Of a stretch of DNA of 59,442 nucleotides, positions 26,996 to 38,152 are shown one piece after another. Made by a program: the position numbers and the translations under genes. The notes below the pieces were generated by a model that was not told where the DNA came from, made no database searches, and saw only the letters and a program-made list of their open reading frames with translations. The DNA is from Betaproteobacteria bacterium (GTDB lineage Bacteria; Pseudomonadota; Gammaproteobacteria; Burkholderiales; Rhodocyclaceae): contig VGHJ01000010.1 of the NCBI GenBank assembly GCA_016868295.1, forward strand, positions 1 through 59,442. The letters are read 5' to 3'. The first letter of the stretch is position 1; each line of letters begins with the position of its first letter.

Positions 26996-29152
26996 ATGAC
27001 CGACAAACTATTTAGCTCCGCCGATCTCTCCGCCTGGGAAAAGGCCGCCGCCAAGTCGGCGCCGAACGGCGACCTGGCCGCCCTCGACTGGGTGACGCCG
27101 GAAGGCATCACCGTCAAGCCGCTGTATACGAAGCGCGACGCCGAGGGCCTGCCGCACGCCGACACCCTGCCCGGCCTCGAGCCCTTCCTGCGCGGGCCGC
27201 AGGCCACCATGTACGCGGTGCGGCCGTGGACCATCCGCCAGTACGCCGGCTTCTCCACCGCCGAGGAATCCAACGCCTTCTACAAACGCGCGCTGGCCGG
27301 CGGCGGCCAGGGCATCTCGGTGGCCTTCGACCTCGCCACCCACCGCGGCTACGACTCCGACCATCCGCGGGTGACCGGCGACGTCGGCAAGGCCGGCGTG
27401 GCGATCGATTCCGTCGAGGACATGAAGATCCTCTTCGACGCCATCCCGCTCGACAAGATCTCCGTCTCGATGACCATGAACGGCGCCGTGCTGCCGGTGC
27501 TGGCCGGCTACATCGTCGCCGCCGAGGAGCAGGGGGTGAGCGAGGAGAAGCTCTCCGGCACGATCCAGAACGACATCCTCAAGGAGTTCATGGTCCGCAA
27601 CACCTACATCTACCCGCCCGGCCCGTCGATGCGCATCATCGCCGACATCATCGAGTACACGGCGACGCACATGCCGAAGTTCAACTCGATCTCGATCTCC
27701 GGCTACCACATGCAGGAGGCCGGCGCGACGCAGGCGCTGGAACTCGCGTTCACGCTGGCCGACGGCAAGGAGTACGTAAAGACGGCGATTGCCAAGGGCA
27801 TGGACGTGGACGCCTTCGCCGGGCGGCTGTCGTTCTTCTTCGCCATCGGCATGAACTTCTACCTCGAAGTCGCCAAGCTGCGCGCGGCGCGCCTGCTCTG
27901 GTGGCGCATCATGAAGTCGTTCGGGCCGAAGAGCGCCAAGTCGATGATGCTGCGCACCCACTGCCAGACCTCCGGCTGGTCGCTCACCGAGCAGGACCCC
28001 TACAACAACGTCGTGCGCACCGCCATCGAGGCCATGGCGGCGGTGTTCGGCGGCACGCAGTCGCTGCACACCAACTCGCTCGACGAGGCCATCGCGCTCC
28101 CCACCGACTTCTCGGCGCGCATCGCCCGCAACACCCAGCTCATCATCCAGGAAGAGACGCACATCACCAATGTGGTCGACCCCTGGGCCGGCAGCTACCT
28201 GATGGAGAAGCTGACGCAGGACATGGCCGACACCGCCTGGGCCATCATCGAGGAAGTCGAGGCCATGGGCGGCATGACCAGGGCCGTCGAGTCGGGCTGG
28301 GCGAAACTCAAGATCGAGCAGTGCGCGGCGGAAAAGCAGGCGCGCATCGACGCCGGCAAGGACGTCATCGTCGGCGTGAACAAGTACCGCCTGGAGAAGG
28401 AAGATCCGGTCGACATCCGCGAGATCGACAACAGCGCGGTGCGCGAGGCGCAGATCGCGCGGCTGAAGAGCATCCGCGCGTCGCGCGACGGCGAGGCGGT
28501 GCAAAAAGCGCTCGATGCGCTCACCGACGCCGCGAAGACCGGCCAGGGCAATGTGCTCGACCTCGCCGTCAAGGCCGTGCGCCTGCGCGCCACCGTCGGC
28601 GAGATCTCCGACGCGCTGGAGAAGGAATGGGGCCGCTTCCGCGCCACCAACCAGGCCATCTCCGGCGTCTACGGCGCCGCCTTCGAGCACGACTGGGAGT
28701 GGCAGGAGATCAAGCAGGACATCGAGGCCTTCGCTGCGGCGGAAGGCAGGCGGCCGCGCGTGATGGTCGCCAAGCTCGGCCAGGACGGCCACGACCGCGG
28801 CGCCAAGGTGGTGGCCACGGCGCTCGCCGACCTCGGCTTCGACATCGACATCGGCCCGCTCTTCCAGACGCCGGAGGAAGCCGCGCGCCAGGCCATCGAG
28901 AACGACTGCCACGCCATCGGCGTGTCGACCCTCGCCGCCGGCCACAAGACGCTGGTGCCGGCGCTGGTCAAGGCGCTGAAGGACCAGGGCGCCGGGGACA
29001 TCATCGTCTTCGTCGGCGGCGTCATCCCGGCGCAGGACTACGCCTTCCTGCAGCAGGCCGGCGCGGCCGGCATCTTCGGCCCGGGCACGCCCATCCCGGC
29101 CTGCGCGAAGCAGGTGCTGGCGGCGATCCGCAAGACTCACGCTTCAGCCTGA
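26996..29152 (+). CDS. mcm: Methylmalonyl-CoA mutase
   Basis: 718-residue single-chain adenosylcobalamin-dependent mutase converting (R)-methylmalonyl-CoA to succinyl-CoA. The N-terminal TIM barrel holds [21 protein letters not shown] and [15 protein letters not shown], and the C-terminal B12-binding domain has [13 protein letters not shown] with the cobalt-ligand His near residue 597, then GVSTLAAGH and VGGVIP. The ATG at 26996 was chosen over one at 26978 because AAGAGG lies seven bases before it. It is first of mcm-meaB-pccB-pccA. The cofactor is supplied by the B12 region in the same window. Confidence 0.97.
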   Translation: MTDKLFSSADLSAWEKAAAKSAPNGDLAALDWVTPEGITVKPLYTKRDAEGLPHADTLPGLEPFLRGPQATMYAVRPWTIRQYAGFSTAEESNAFYKRALAGGGQGISVAFDLATHRGYDSDHPRVTGDVGKAGVAIDSVEDMKILFDAIPLDKISVSMTMNGAVLPVLAGYIVAAEEQGVSEEKLSGTIQNDILKEFMVRNTYIYPPGPSMRIIADIIEYTATHMPKFNSISISGYHMQEAGATQALELAFTLADGKEYVKTAIAKGMDVDAFAGRLSFFFAIGMNFYLEVAKLRAARLLWWRIMKSFGPKSAKSMMLRTHCQTSGWSLTEQDPYNNVVRTAIEAMAAVFGGTQSLHTNSLDEAIALPTDFSARIARNTQLIIQEETHITNVVDPWAGSYLMEKLTQDMADTAWAIIEEVEAMGGMTRAVESGWAKLKIEQCAAEKQARIDAGKDVIVGVNKYRLEKEDPVDIREIDNSAVREAQIARLKSIRASRDGEAVQKALDALTDAAKTGQGNVLDLAVKAVRLRATVGEISDALEKEWGRFRATNQAISGVYGAAFEHDWEWQEIKQDIEAFAAAEGRRPRVMVAKLGQDGHDRGAKVVATALADLGFDIDIGPLFQTPEEAARQAIENDCHAIGVSTLAAGHKTLVPALVKALKDQGAGDIIVFVGGVIPAQDYAFLQQAGAAGIFGPGTPIPACAKQVLAAIRKTHASA

Positions 29153-29153
29153 C

Positions 29154-30164
29154 ATGAACGACGCCACCGCCGGCCAGGCGCTGCTTTCCGCCGCCGACCA
29201 GCAGCTGGTCGACGGCGTGCTCGCGCGCCGGCCGCGCGCGCTGGCGAAGGCGATCACCCTGGTCGAGTCGTCGCGGCGCGATCATCAGGCGCGGGCGGAA
29301 CAGGTGCTGGCGGCGCTGCTGCCGCATACCGGCGGCGCCATCCGCGTCGGCATCTCCGGCGCGCCGGGCGCGGGCAAGTCGACCTTCATCGAGGCATTGG
29401 GATTGCATCTCATCGGGCACGGCCACCGCATTGCGGTGCTGGCGGTCGATCCCTCCAGCACGCTCTCGGGCGGTTCCATCCTCGGCGACAAGACGCGCAT
29501 GGAGAAGCTGTCGACCCGGCCGGAGGCCTTCATCCGTCCCAGCCCCTCGGGCGGCTCGCTCGGCGGCGTGGCGGAAAAAACGCGCGAGGCGATGCTGGTG
29601 TGCGAAGCGGCCGGCTTCGACGTCGTCATCGTCGAGACGGTCGGCGTCGGCCAGAGCGAGACCACGGTGGCCGGGATGGTCGACGCCTTCGTCCTGCTGC
29701 AGCTGCCCAACGCCGGCGACGACCTGCAGGCGATCAAGAAGGGCATCGTCGAGCTGGCCGACCTCGTCGTCATCAACAAGGCCGACCTCGACCCGAAGGC
29801 GGCCGAGTTCGCCAAACATCAGTTCGAGAATGCCCTCGGCCTGCTGCGTTCGACCTCCGTCCACTGGCGGCCGAAGGTGCAGACCATGAGCGCCCAGACC
29901 GGCGCGGGTGTCGCGGCGTTCTGGGCCGAGATAGAGCTTCACCGCAAGACGCTCGAGGCGAGCGGCGAGCTGGCCGGGAAGCGGCGGCGCCAGGCCCTCG
30001 ACTGGATGTGGACCCTCATCGACGCCGAGCTGCGCAACCGCTTCAGGCACCACGCGAGCGTGAAGCAGGATCTGGAAAAAGTCAGTCGCTGCGTCACGGC
30101 GGGCAGCATGACCCCGGCCGCCGCGGCACACCGATTGCTCAATCATTCGCAGCACAAGGATTAG
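29154..30164 (+). CDS. meaB: Methylmalonyl-CoA mutase chaperone GTPase
   Basis: 336-residue MeaB/ArgK-type G3E GTPase that protects and reloads the mutase with adenosylcobalamin. Walker A is GAPGAGKST near residue 70, then [29 protein letters not shown] and the NKAD specificity motif. The C-terminal dimerisation arm ([17 protein letters not shown]) is present. It starts one base after the mcm stop. One sense copy of the 24-base motif lies near the 3' end (30078-30101), encoding KVSRCVTA. Confidence 0.97.
   Translation: MNDATAGQALLSAADQQLVDGVLARRPRALAKAITLVESSRRDHQARAEQVLAALLPHTGGAIRVGISGAPGAGKSTFIEALGLHLIGHGHRIAVLAVDPSSTLSGGSILGDKTRMEKLSTRPEAFIRPSPSGGSLGGVAEKTREAMLVCEAAGFDVVIVETVGVGQSETTVAGMVDAFVLLQLPNAGDDLQAIKKGIVELADLVVINKADLDPKAAEFAKHQFENALGLLRSTSVHWRPKVQTMSAQTGAGVAAFWAEIELHRKTLEASGELAGKRRRQALDWMWTLIDAELRNRFRHHASVKQDLEKVSRCVTAGSMTPAAAAHRLLNHSQHKD
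30078..30101 (+). repeat. Dispersed 24-base motif, copy 7 (exact)
   Basis: AAAGTCAGTC, spacer GCTGCGTC, ACGGCG. Sense within meaB, codon phase 1. Confidence 0.85.
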
Positions 30165-30181
30165 TTTTCAGCGGAGGCTCT

Positions 30182-31714
30182 ATGCACGACATCATTCGAC
30201 AGCTGGACGAAAAGCGCGCCGCGGCCCGCCTGGGCGGCGGCCAGAAGCGCATCGATGCGCAGCACGGCAAGGGCAAGCTCACCGCGCGCGAGCGCATCGA
30301 GCTGCTGCTCGACCCCGATTCCTTCGAGGAATGGGACATGTTCAAGGAGCACCGCTGCACCGATTTCGGCATGGAGAAACAGACGGTGCCGGGCGACGGC
30401 GTGGTGACCGGCTACGGCACCATCAACGGCCGCCTGGTGTTCATTTTCAGCCAGGACTTCACGGTGTTCGGCGGCGCGCTGTCCGAGGCGCACGCCGAGA
30501 AGATCTGCAAGATCATGGACCACGCCATGAAGGTCGGCGCGCCGGTGATCGGGCTGAACGACTCCGGCGGCGCGCGCATCCAGGAAGGCGTCGCCTCGCT
30601 CGGCGGCTATGCCGAGGTGTTCCAGCGCAACGTGCTGGCCTCCGGCGTGGTGCCGCAGATCTCGATGATCATGGGCCCCTGCGCCGGCGGCGCGGTGTAC
30701 AGTCCGGCGATGACCGACTTCATCTTCATGGTGAAGGATTCCTCCTACATGTTCGTCACCGGCCCGGAGGTGGTAAGGACGGTGACGCACGAAGAGGTCA
30801 CCGCCGAGGAACTCGGCGGCGCGGTGACGCACAACACCAAGTCGGGCGTGGCCGACCTGGCCTTCGAGAACGACGTCGAGGCGCTCATGATGCTGAGGCG
30901 CCTCGTCTCCTTCCTGCCCTCGAACAACCGCGACAAGCCGCCGGTGGTGCCGACCGAGGATCCCTCCGAGCGCGTCGAAATGTCGCTCGACACCCTGGTG
31001 CCGGACAACCCGAACAAGCCCTACGACATCAAGGAACTCATCATCAAGACGGTGGACGAGGGCGACTTCTTCGAGCTGCAGCCCGACTACGCCAGGAACA
31101 TCGTCATCGGCTTCGGCCGCATGGCCGGGCAGACGGTGGGCATCGTCGCCAACCAGCCGCTCGTGCTGGCCGGCTGCCTCGACATCAAGAGCTCGATCAA
31201 GGGTGCGCGGTTTGTTCGGTTTTGTGACGCCTTCAACATCCCGGTGGTGACCTTCGTCGACGTGCCCGGCTTCATGCCCGGCACGGCGCAGGAATACGGC
31301 GGCATCATCAAGCATGGCGCCAAGCTGCTCTACGCCTATGCCGAATGCACCGTGCCGAAGGTGACGGTGATCACGCGCAAGGCCTACGGCGGCGCCTACG
31401 ACGTGATGTCGTCGAAACACCTGCGCGGCGACGTGAACTTCGCCTGGCCCTCGGCCGAGATCGCCGTGATGGGGCCGAAGGGCGCGGTGGAGATCATCTT
31501 CCGCGAGGAGAAGAACGACCCGGCCAAGCTCGCCGCGCGCGAGAAGGAATACAAGGAGAAGTTCGCCAACCCCTTCGTCGCCGGCCACCGCGGCTTCATC
31601 GACGACGTCATCATGCCGCACGAGACGCGCAAGCGCATCTGCCGCTCGCTGGCGATGCTGAAGGAAAAGAAACTGGAAAACCCGTGGCGCAAGCACGGCA
31701 ACATTCCGCTCTGA
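30182..31714 (+). CDS. pccB: Propionyl-CoA carboxylase beta subunit
   Basis: 510-residue carboxyltransferase subunit that moves CO2 from biotin to propionyl-CoA, giving methylmalonyl-CoA. Motifs: [19 protein letters not shown], the oxyanion regions [16 protein letters not shown] and [16 protein letters not shown], and in the C-terminal half [18 protein letters not shown] and [18 protein letters not shown]. The ATG follows meaB by 17 bases. Length and motifs are normal. Confidence 0.97.
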   Translation: MHDIIRQLDEKRAAARLGGGQKRIDAQHGKGKLTARERIELLLDPDSFEEWDMFKEHRCTDFGMEKQTVPGDGVVTGYGTINGRLVFIFSQDFTVFGGALSEAHAEKICKIMDHAMKVGAPVIGLNDSGGARIQEGVASLGGYAEVFQRNVLASGVVPQISMIMGPCAGGAVYSPAMTDFIFMVKDSSYMFVTGPEVVRTVTHEEVTAEELGGAVTHNTKSGVADLAFENDVEALMMLRRLVSFLPSNNRDKPPVVPTEDPSERVEMSLDTLVPDNPNKPYDIKELIIKTVDEGDFFELQPDYARNIVIGFGRMAGQTVGIVANQPLVLAGCLDIKSSIKGARFVRFCDAFNIPVVTFVDVPGFMPGTAQEYGGIIKHGAKLLYAYAECTVPKVTVITRKAYGGAYDVMSSKHLRGDVNFAWPSAEIAVMGPKGAVEIIFREEKNDPAKLAAREKEYKEKFANPFVAGHRGFIDDVIMPHETRKRICRSLAMLKEKKLENPWRKHGNIPL

Positions 31715-31730
31715 GCCGGGGAGAAATCAC

Positions 31731-33716
31731 ATGTTCAAGAAGATCCTGATTGCCAACCGCGGCGAGATCGCCTGCCGCGTCATCAAGACCGCCCGCAAGA
31801 TGGGCATCGCCACCGTTGCCGTGTATTCCGAGGCCGACAAGGATTCCCGCCACGTCGAGCTGGCGGATGAAGCCGTCTGCATCGGCCCGCCGCCCTCGAA
31901 GGAATCCTACCTCGTCGCCGACAAGATCATCGCCGCCTGCAAGCAGACCGGCGCCCAGGCGGTGCATCCCGGCTACGGCTTCCTCTCGGAGAACGAGGCC
32001 TTCTCCAAGCGCCTCGAGGAGGAGGGCATCGTCTTCATCGGGCCGAAGCACTATTCCATCGCGGCCATGGGCGACAAGATCGCCTCGAAGAAGTTGGCGC
32101 TGGAGGCCAGGGTCAACACCATCCCCGGCTACAACGAGGCCATCGACACGCCGGAGCAGGCCGTGGAAATCGCCAGGAAGATCGGCTATCCGGTGATGAT
32201 CAAGGCCAGCGCCGGCGGCGGCGGTAAGGGCCTGCGCGTGGCGTTCAACGACAAGGAGGCGCACGAGGGTTTCTCCTCCTGCCGCACCGAGGCGAAGAAC
32301 GCCTTCGGCGACGACCGCGTCTTCATCGAGAAATACGTCGAGGAGCCGCGCCACATCGAGATCCAGCTGATCGGCGACGCCCACGGCAACTGCGTCTACC
32401 TGAACGAGCGCGAGTGCTCGATCCAGCGCCGCCACCAGAAGGTGATCGAGGAGGCGCCCAGCCCCTTCCTCGACGAGAAGACGCGCAAGGCCATGGGCGA
32501 GCAGGCGGTGGCGCTGGCCAAGGCGGTGAAGTACCAGTCGGCCGGCACGGTGGAGTTCGTCGTCGGCAAGGACAAGTCGTTCTACTTCCTCGAGATGAAC
32601 ACCCGGCTGCAGGTCGAGCATCCGGTGACCGAATGCATCACCGGCCTCGACCTCGTCGAGCTGATGATCCGCGTCGCCGCCGGCGAGAAGCTGCCCTTTG
32701 CGCAAAAGGACGTCAAGCTCAACGGCTGGGCCATGGAATGCCGCATCAACGCCGAGGACCCGTTCCGCAACTTCCTGCCCTCGACCGGGCGACTGATCCG
32801 CTACATCCCGCCGGTGGAGTCCGACGGCGTGCGCGTCGACACCGGCGTGTACGAGGGCGGCGAGATCTCGATGTACTACGACTCGATGATCGCCAAGCTG
32901 ATCGTGCATGCCGCCAGCCGCGACCAGGCCATCGCCAAGATGCGCGACGCGCTCAACGCCTTCGTCATCCGAGGCGTCTCCTCGAACATCGCCTTCCAGT
33001 CGGCACTGATGCAACATCCGCGCTTCCAGTCGGGCAAGTTCAACACCGGCTTCATCGCCGAGGAGTTCCCGAAGGGCTTCAGCGCCGAGAGCCTGGTGCA
33101 CGAGGACCCACTGCTGCTGGCGGCGGCGGCGGCCTTCGCGCGGCGACGCTACATCGACCGCGCCATCCGCACCAGCGGCCAGCTGCGCGGGCACGAGCGC
33201 AAGGTCGGCAACGAGTGGATGGTGCTGATGAGCGACAAGAAGTACGAACTGACGCTGACGCCGATCGGCGGCGGCTACTCGGTCAGCCATGACGGCCAGA
33301 GCTGCGAGCTGCGCTCCAACTGGCGCCTCGGCGAGTTGCTGTTCCGGGGCACCTGGAACGGCGAGCCGGTCTGCCTGCAGCTCGAGCGCCTCGGCCTGAA
33401 GTACCGCGTCACGCACTGGGGCACGCAGGCCGACATGATGGTGATGACCGGTCATGCCGCGCATCTGCTCGGCCTGATGCCGGACAAGCCGAAGCCCGAC
33501 CTCTCCAAGTTCCTGCTCTCGCCCATGCCGGGGCTGCTCACCGACATGCCGCTCAAGCCGGGACAGGAGGTGAAGGCCGGCGAGAAGCTCGCCGCCATCG
33601 AGGCCATGAAGATGGAGAACATCCTCAAGGCCGACCAGGACTGCGTGGTGGCGGAAGTGCTGGCGAAGAAGGGCGACAGCCTGGCCGTCGACCAGCCGAT
33701 CGTGCGCTTCGCCTAG
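31731..33716 (+). CDS. pccA: Propionyl-CoA carboxylase alpha subunit (biotin carboxylase plus carrier)
   Basis: 661-residue subunit with an N-terminal biotin carboxylase (MFKKILIANRGEIACRVIKT, ATP-grasp loop ASAGGGGKGLRVA, EMNTRLQVEHPVTE), a middle BT-type linker domain, and a C-terminal biotinyl domain whose acceptor lysine is in EAMKMEN near residue 627. It carboxylates biotin using ATP and bicarbonate. It is the last gene of the operon; a GC hairpin without a T tail follows. Confidence 0.97.
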   Translation: MFKKILIANRGEIACRVIKTARKMGIATVAVYSEADKDSRHVELADEAVCIGPPPSKESYLVADKIIAACKQTGAQAVHPGYGFLSENEAFSKRLEEEGIVFIGPKHYSIAAMGDKIASKKLALEARVNTIPGYNEAIDTPEQAVEIARKIGYPVMIKASAGGGGKGLRVAFNDKEAHEGFSSCRTEAKNAFGDDRVFIEKYVEEPRHIEIQLIGDAHGNCVYLNERECSIQRRHQKVIEEAPSPFLDEKTRKAMGEQAVALAKAVKYQSAGTVEFVVGKDKSFYFLEMNTRLQVEHPVTECITGLDLVELMIRVAAGEKLPFAQKDVKLNGWAMECRINAEDPFRNFLPSTGRLIRYIPPVESDGVRVDTGVYEGGEISMYYDSMIAKLIVHAASRDQAIAKMRDALNAFVIRGVSSNIAFQSALMQHPRFQSGKFNTGFIAEEFPKGFSAESLVHEDPLLLAAAAAFARRRYIDRAIRTSGQLRGHERKVGNEWMVLMSDKKYELTLTPIGGGYSVSHDGQSCELRSNWRLGELLFRGTWNGEPVCLQLERLGLKYRVTHWGTQADMMVMTGHAAHLLGLMPDKPKPDLSKFLLSPMPGLLTDMPLKPGQEVKAGEKLAAIEAMKMENILKADQDCVVAEVLAKKGDSLAVDQPIVRFA

Positions 33717-33725
33717 GTGCGCCGT

Positions 33726-33744
33726 CCCGGCGGCGCGCGCCGGG
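33726..33744 (+). terminator. GC hairpin after pccA
   Basis: Seven-base stem CCCGGCG/CGCCGGG with a five-base loop just after the pccA stop. No T run follows, so factor-independent termination is doubtful. Confidence 0.3.
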
Positions 33745-33790
33745 GGATGGCGTGCTAAGCTGCGCGCCGTCGAATTTCCGGGAGTCCGCC

Positions 33791-34915
33791 GTGCCCAGCC
33801 TGACCCAGGCGCCCCAGCAGGGGCTGCTCGAGTACTCTGTCGTCTACACCGACCGCGCCCTCAACCACATGTCGCCCGCCTTCCAGGGCGTCATGCGCGA
33901 CATCTCCGCCATCCTCAAGGAAGCTTACCGCGCCCATTCTTCGGTGATCGTGCCCGGCGGCGGCACCTACGGCATGGAAGCGGTGGCGCGCCAGTTCGCC
34001 GCCGGACGCAGGTGCCTGGTCATCCGCAACGGCTGGTTCAGCTACCGCTGGAGCCAGATCTTCGAAATGGGGCGCATCCCCTCCGAGGAAATCGTGCTGA
34101 AGGCGCGCCCGGCCGCGGCGGGCCACAAGGCACCCTTCGCGCCGCCGCCGGTCGGCGAGGTGACGGCGGCCATCCGGTCGCAGAAACCGGCGCTGGTGTT
34201 CGCCCCCCACGTCGAGACCGCCTCCGGCATGCTCCTGCCCGACGATTATCTGGAAGCGGTGGCCGAGGCGGTGCGCGCCGTCGGCGGCCTGTTCGTGCTC
34301 GACTGCATCGCCTCCGGCGCAATGTGGGTGGACATGGCCGCGCGCGGCGTGGACATCCTGATCAGCGCGCCGCAGAAAGGCTGGAGCGGCCCGTCCTGTT
34401 GCGCGCTGGTGATGCTCAATGCGCGCGCAAGGGAAAGGATCGACGCCACCGCCAGCACGAGCTTTGCCGCCGACCTGCGCAAGTGGCTGCAGATCATGGA
34501 GACCTACGAAGGCGGCGGCCACGCCTACCACGCGACGATGCCGACCGACGCCCTGGCGGCCGTCCTCCGCGCGATGCGGGAGACGCGCGACTGGGGCTTC
34601 GGACGGGCACGCGACGCGCAGGCGGAACTGGGCGCCCGGGTGCGCGCGCTGCTGGAAGGCCGCGGCTTCGCCAGCGTCGCCGCGAAGGGATTCGAGGCGC
34701 CCGGCGTGATGGTCGGCTACACCGACGACCCGGACATCCAGTCGGGCAGGAAATTCATCGCCCAGGGCCTGCAGACGGCGGCCGGCGTGCCGCTGATGTG
34801 CGACGAGCCAGCCGACTTCCGCACTTTCCGCATCGGCCTCTTCGGGCTCGACAAGCTGCAGCACATCGACCGCACCGTGCGGCGCCTCGAGGATGCGCTC
34901 GACAGGATCGCCTGA
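33791..34915 (+). CDS. Class V aminotransferase-family protein
   Basis: 374-residue PLP enzyme starting at GTG 33791, chosen because GGGAG lies seven bases upstream; an ATG at 33752 would add 13 non-conserved residues. Landmarks of the alanine-glyoxylate/aminoethylphosphonate aminotransferase group: LNHMSPAFQGVMRDI, VPGGGTYGMEAVARQF, FVLDCIASGAMW and the PLP lysine in ISAPQKGWSGP. The actual amino donor and acceptor are unknown. The stop is overlapped by the following VOC-type gene, so the two probably act together. Confidence 0.85.
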   Translation: MPSLTQAPQQGLLEYSVVYTDRALNHMSPAFQGVMRDISAILKEAYRAHSSVIVPGGGTYGMEAVARQFAAGRRCLVIRNGWFSYRWSQIFEMGRIPSEEIVLKARPAAAGHKAPFAPPPVGEVTAAIRSQKPALVFAPHVETASGMLLPDDYLEAVAEAVRAVGGLFVLDCIASGAMWVDMAARGVDILISAPQKGWSGPSCCALVMLNARARERIDATASTSFAADLRKWLQIMETYEGGGHAYHATMPTDALAAVLRAMRETRDWGFGRARDAQAELGARVRALLEGRGFASVAAKGFEAPGVMVGYTDDPDIQSGRKFIAQGLQTAAGVPLMCDEPADFRTFRIGLFGLDKLQHIDRTVRRLEDALDRIA

Positions 34916-35549
34916 GCCGGCGACCTCCCGCATCGACCACCTGGTCGTCGCAACAAACGACCTCGAGACGGGATCGGCCTGGCTGCAGGACCGGCTCGGC
35001 GTGCCCCTCGCCGAGGGCGGCAGGCATGCCGTCATGGGCACGCACAACCGGCTGCTCAGGCTCGGGCCGCAACTCTACCTGGAACTCATCGCCGTCGATC
35101 CCGCCGCGCCGCCGCCCGATCGGCCGCGCTGGTTCGGCCTCGACGATCCGGCGTTGCAGGCGAGGCTGGCCGCACGTCCTCGCCTGATCCACTGGGTGGC
35201 GCGCTGCGCGGACATGCCTGCCGCGCCGGACATGAAGGTTCTCGACATGGCGCGCGGCGACTACCGCTGGCGCATCGGCGTAGCGGCCGACGGCCGGCTG
35301 CCCGGCGGCGGGCTCGTCCCCAGCCTGATCCAATGGGCTTCGCCGATTCATCCGGCGCAACGCCTGCCGGAGGTCGGCTGCGTGCTGATGAAGCTGGAAG
35401 GCTTTCACGCCGAAGCGGCGCGCATTCGCGACGCGCTGGCTTCGCTGGGGCTGGCCGGCGCGCTGGCGCTCTACGCCGCCGAGCCGGACGAGGCGCCCGG
35501 CCTGGTGGCGTATCTGAAGACGCCGGGCGGCTTGCGGGAGATCGACTAA
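34893..35549 (+). CDS. Glyoxalase-like (VOC) domain protein
   Basis: 218 residues. The start [26 protein letters not shown] and the later [16 protein letters not shown] match the glyoxalase-like domain group (two VOC modules in one chain, metal residues His in IDHLV and Glu in YLELI). The exact function is not known; members are often annotated only by domain. It overlaps the aminotransferase gene by 23 bases and meets the next gene convergently with four shared bases (CTAA). Confidence 0.7.
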   Translation: MRSTGSPEPATSRIDHLVVATNDLETGSAWLQDRLGVPLAEGGRHAVMGTHNRLLRLGPQLYLELIAVDPAAPPPDRPRWFGLDDPALQARLAARPRLIHWVARCADMPAAPDMKVLDMARGDYRWRIGVAADGRLPGGGLVPSLIQWASPIHPAQRLPEVGCVLMKLEGFHAEAARIRDALASLGLAGALALYAAEPDEAPGLVAYLKTPGGLREID

Positions 35550-35941
35550 AGCCTTCTGTAGCGCTGGACCAGCCGGTCGTGGACCGACTTCGCGCCGTCC
35601 GTGATGCCGGACAGATTGACGCCGAACGTGCCCTTGGAGACCACCTCGACGCGGCAGTTGCCCCGCGTGCCGATGCGCTCGACGATGATGACGGTGTGCA
35701 CACCCGTGCCGAAACCGGATCCCTCCTCGGCCAGCATGACTCCCTCGGCCATGTTCTCCTTCGTCACCCGCATGCCGATCTCCTTCAGGAGTTCGGGCAG
35801 CGCCGCCCAGACCTGGTCGAAGGGCGCGGCATAACTGACGATGACGCCGGTGCCGCGGCTGGACGACACGTCGGACAGCGTCGAGCAGGCAGTCAGTGCG
35901 CCGGCTCCGGCAATCAGGGCAAGGAAGGCTCTCCTGTGCAT
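35546..35941 (-). CDS. Small lipoprotein of unknown function
   Basis: 131 residues starting MHRRAFLALIAGAGALTACS, a lipoprotein signal with the lipobox LTAC. The mature part (VIVSYAAPFDQVWAALPELLKEIG, then VHTVIIVERIGTRGN) resembles the DUF3568-like or BamC-like betaproteobacterial lipoproteins without a clear assignment. It lies 13 bases downstream of the VOC gene at 35955-36428 and may be cotranscribed with it. Confidence 0.75.
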   Translation of the reverse strand: MHRRAFLALIAGAGALTACSTLSDVSSSRGTGVIVSYAAPFDQVWAALPELLKEIGMRVTKENMAEGVMLAEEGSGFGTGVHTVIIVERIGTRGNCRVEVVSKGTFGVNLSGITDGAKSVHDRLVQRYRRL

Positions 35942-35954
35942 GGCGTACTCCTGC

Positions 35955-36428
<474 letters not shown>

Positions 36429-36499
36429 GTCGTCTCCTTTCAGCCCCGATTCTACTGCGCCCGGGCGCCACGGAAAGCCTTCCGGGCTACAATAACGCC

Positions 36500-37324
36500 A
36501 TGGATTTCAAGACGGGCCTCGCCGCCGCCTGGGCGCGCAACGATTCCCTGCTCTGCGTCGGCCTCGACCCCGACCCGGCGAAATTCCCGGCCCATCTGAA
36601 GGGCCGCGGCGACGCCATATTTGAATTCTGCAAATCGATCGCCGACGCCACGGCCGACCTCGCCTGCGCCTTCAAGCCGCAGATCGCCTACTTCGCGGCG
36701 AATCGCGCCGAGGACCAGCTCGAGGCGCTGATCCGCCACATCCATGAAAAGCATCCTGGCATCCCGGTCATCCTCGATGCCAAGCGCGGCGACATCGGCG
36801 CCACCGCCGAGCAATACGCCCGCGAGGCCTTCGAACGCTACGGCGCCGACGCGCTGACGGTGAACCCGTACATGGGCTTCGACTCCATTGAGCCTTATCT
36901 GGCCTGGAAGGAGCGCGGCGTCGTCATCCTCTGCCGCACCTCGAATGCCGGCGGCTCGGACCTGCAGTTCCTCGAGACAGGCGGGCGCAAGTTGTACCAG
37001 CACGTCGCCGAGCTGGTGACGAAGAAATGGAACGCGAGCGGTCAGTGCGCCCTGGTGGTCGGCGCCACCTTCCCCACCGAACTCGCCGAGGTGCGCCGCA
37101 TCGTCGGCGACATGCCGCTGCTGGTGCCGGGCATCGGCGCCCAGGGCGGCGATATCGAGGCAACAGTCAGTGCCGGCAGGACGGCGGGCGGCACCGGCCT
37201 GATGATCAACTCCTCGCGCGCCATCCTCTACGCCGCCACGGACAAAAATGCAGGCGAGAACTACGCCGCCGCCGCGCGAAAGGTCGCGCTGGAGACCCGC
37301 AACGCCATCAACTGCTACCGCTGA
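36500..37324 (+). CDS. pyrF: Orotidine 5'-phosphate decarboxylase (type 2)
   Basis: 274-residue enzyme of the final UMP-synthesis step. The type 2 pattern is clear: [27 protein letters not shown], then the catalytic [18 protein letters not shown] (Asp-Lys network), and [23 protein letters not shown] lies just before the ATG, so the transcript may have a very short leader. Its 3' end overlaps lgt convergently by ten bases. It includes a sense copy of the 24-base motif (37163-37186) encoding TVSAGRTA. Confidence 0.96.
   Translation: MDFKTGLAAAWARNDSLLCVGLDPDPAKFPAHLKGRGDAIFEFCKSIADATADLACAFKPQIAYFAANRAEDQLEALIRHIHEKHPGIPVILDAKRGDIGATAEQYAREAFERYGADALTVNPYMGFDSIEPYLAWKERGVVILCRTSNAGGSDLQFLETGGRKLYQHVAELVTKKWNASGQCALVVGATFPTELAEVRRIVGDMPLLVPGIGAQGGDIEATVSAGRTAGGTGLMINSSRAILYAATDKNAGENYAAAARKVALETRNAINCYR
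37163..37186 (+). repeat. Dispersed 24-base motif, copy 8 (two mismatches)
   Basis: ACAGTCAGTG, spacer CCGGCAGG, ACGGCG. Sense within pyrF, codon phase 1. Confidence 0.7.
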
Positions 37325-38100
37325 GCGCGGCTACGCCAGAGCAGCCACACGCCGGCCGCGATCATCGGCAGCGACAGCCACTGGCCCATGCTGATCGTGT
37401 AGCTGAGGCCGAAGATGCCGGCGTCCGGTTCGCGGAAGAACTCGGCGAGGAAGCGCACCATGCCGTAGCCGACGAGGAACATGCCCGACACCGCGCCCGC
37501 GGCGCGCGGCTTCGAAGAGAACCACCAGAGCACGGCGAACAGCACCACGCCCTCGAGGAAGGCCTGGTAGAGCTGGGAGGGGTGGCGCGCAATGGCGTCG
37601 ACGTGGGGAAACACCATCGCCCAGGGCAGCGAGGGGTCGGCGGCGCGCCCCCACAGCTCGCCGTTGATGAAGTTGCCGAGGCGGCCGAAACCCAGTCCGG
37701 GCGGCACCAGCGGCGCGATGAAGTCCATCACCGCCAACCAGGCGAGCATTTTCTTGCGCGCATACAAAGTCAGTGCCAGCAGCACGCCGAGGAAGCCGCC
37801 GTGGAAACTCATGCCGCCCTTCCAGATGGCGAAAATCTCGAGCGGATGGGCGAGGTAGTGCGCCGGCTCGTAGAACAGCACCTGCCCCAGCCGCCCGCCG
37901 ATCACCACGCCGAGCACGCCGTAGAAGAGCAGGTCGTCGATGTCCTTCGTGGTCCACTTCAGGTCGGGCCGGCGCGCAATGCGCCGGCGGCCGAGCATGA
38001 CGAAGGCGACGAAGCCGGCCAGGTACATCAGCCCGTACCAGTGCACCGACACCGGGCCGAGCGAAATAGCCACGGGGTCGATGCGGGGATAGGTCAGCAT
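37315..38100 (-). CDS. lgt: Prolipoprotein diacylglyceryl transferase
   Basis: 261-residue inner-membrane enzyme that lipidates the cysteine of prolipoproteins. Seven hydrophobic segments; family motifs are [30 protein letters not shown] (with the conserved HGG), and the signature [14 protein letters not shown]. The ATG is 52 bases from the divergent ilvD. An antisense 24-base motif copy lies inside (37766-37789). The window encodes several lipoproteins that need this enzyme. Confidence 0.97.
   Translation of the reverse strand: MLTYPRIDPVAISLGPVSVHWYGLMYLAGFVAFVMLGRRRIARRPDLKWTTKDIDDLLFYGVLGVVIGGRLGQVLFYEPAHYLAHPLEIFAIWKGGMSFHGGFLGVLLALTLYARKKMLAWLAVMDFIAPLVPPGLGFGRLGNFINGELWGRAADPSLPWAMVFPHVDAIARHPSQLYQAFLEGVVLFAVLWWFSSKPRAAGAVSGMFLVGYGMVRFLAEFFREPDAGIFGLSYTISMGQWLSLPMIAAGVWLLWRSRAQR
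37766..37789 (+). repeat. Dispersed 24-base motif, copy 9 (two mismatches)
   Basis: AAAGTCAGTG, spacer CCAGCAGC, ACGCCG. Antisense within lgt. Confidence 0.65.
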
Positions 38101-38152
38101 GGCCGATGCGATGGGCTAAAATCGGCATTCTAGCAACTGAAGGAGCAGCACC

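Noticed and set aside
27008-29140. 710-codon frame antisense to mcm
   Set aside because: No recognisable domain, biased composition; mcm on the plus strand is unmistakable.
30161-33464. Two long frames antisense to pccB and pccA
   Set aside because: Same shadow effect of high GC; no start signals or motifs.
35889-35912. GCAGTCAGTG ... CCGGCA as a degenerate motif copy
   Set aside because: Five of 16 fixed bases differ, too weak to count.
36480-36499. Leaderless promoter for pyrF (TACAAT)
   Set aside because: No supporting -35 box; mentioned only as a possibility in the gene entry.
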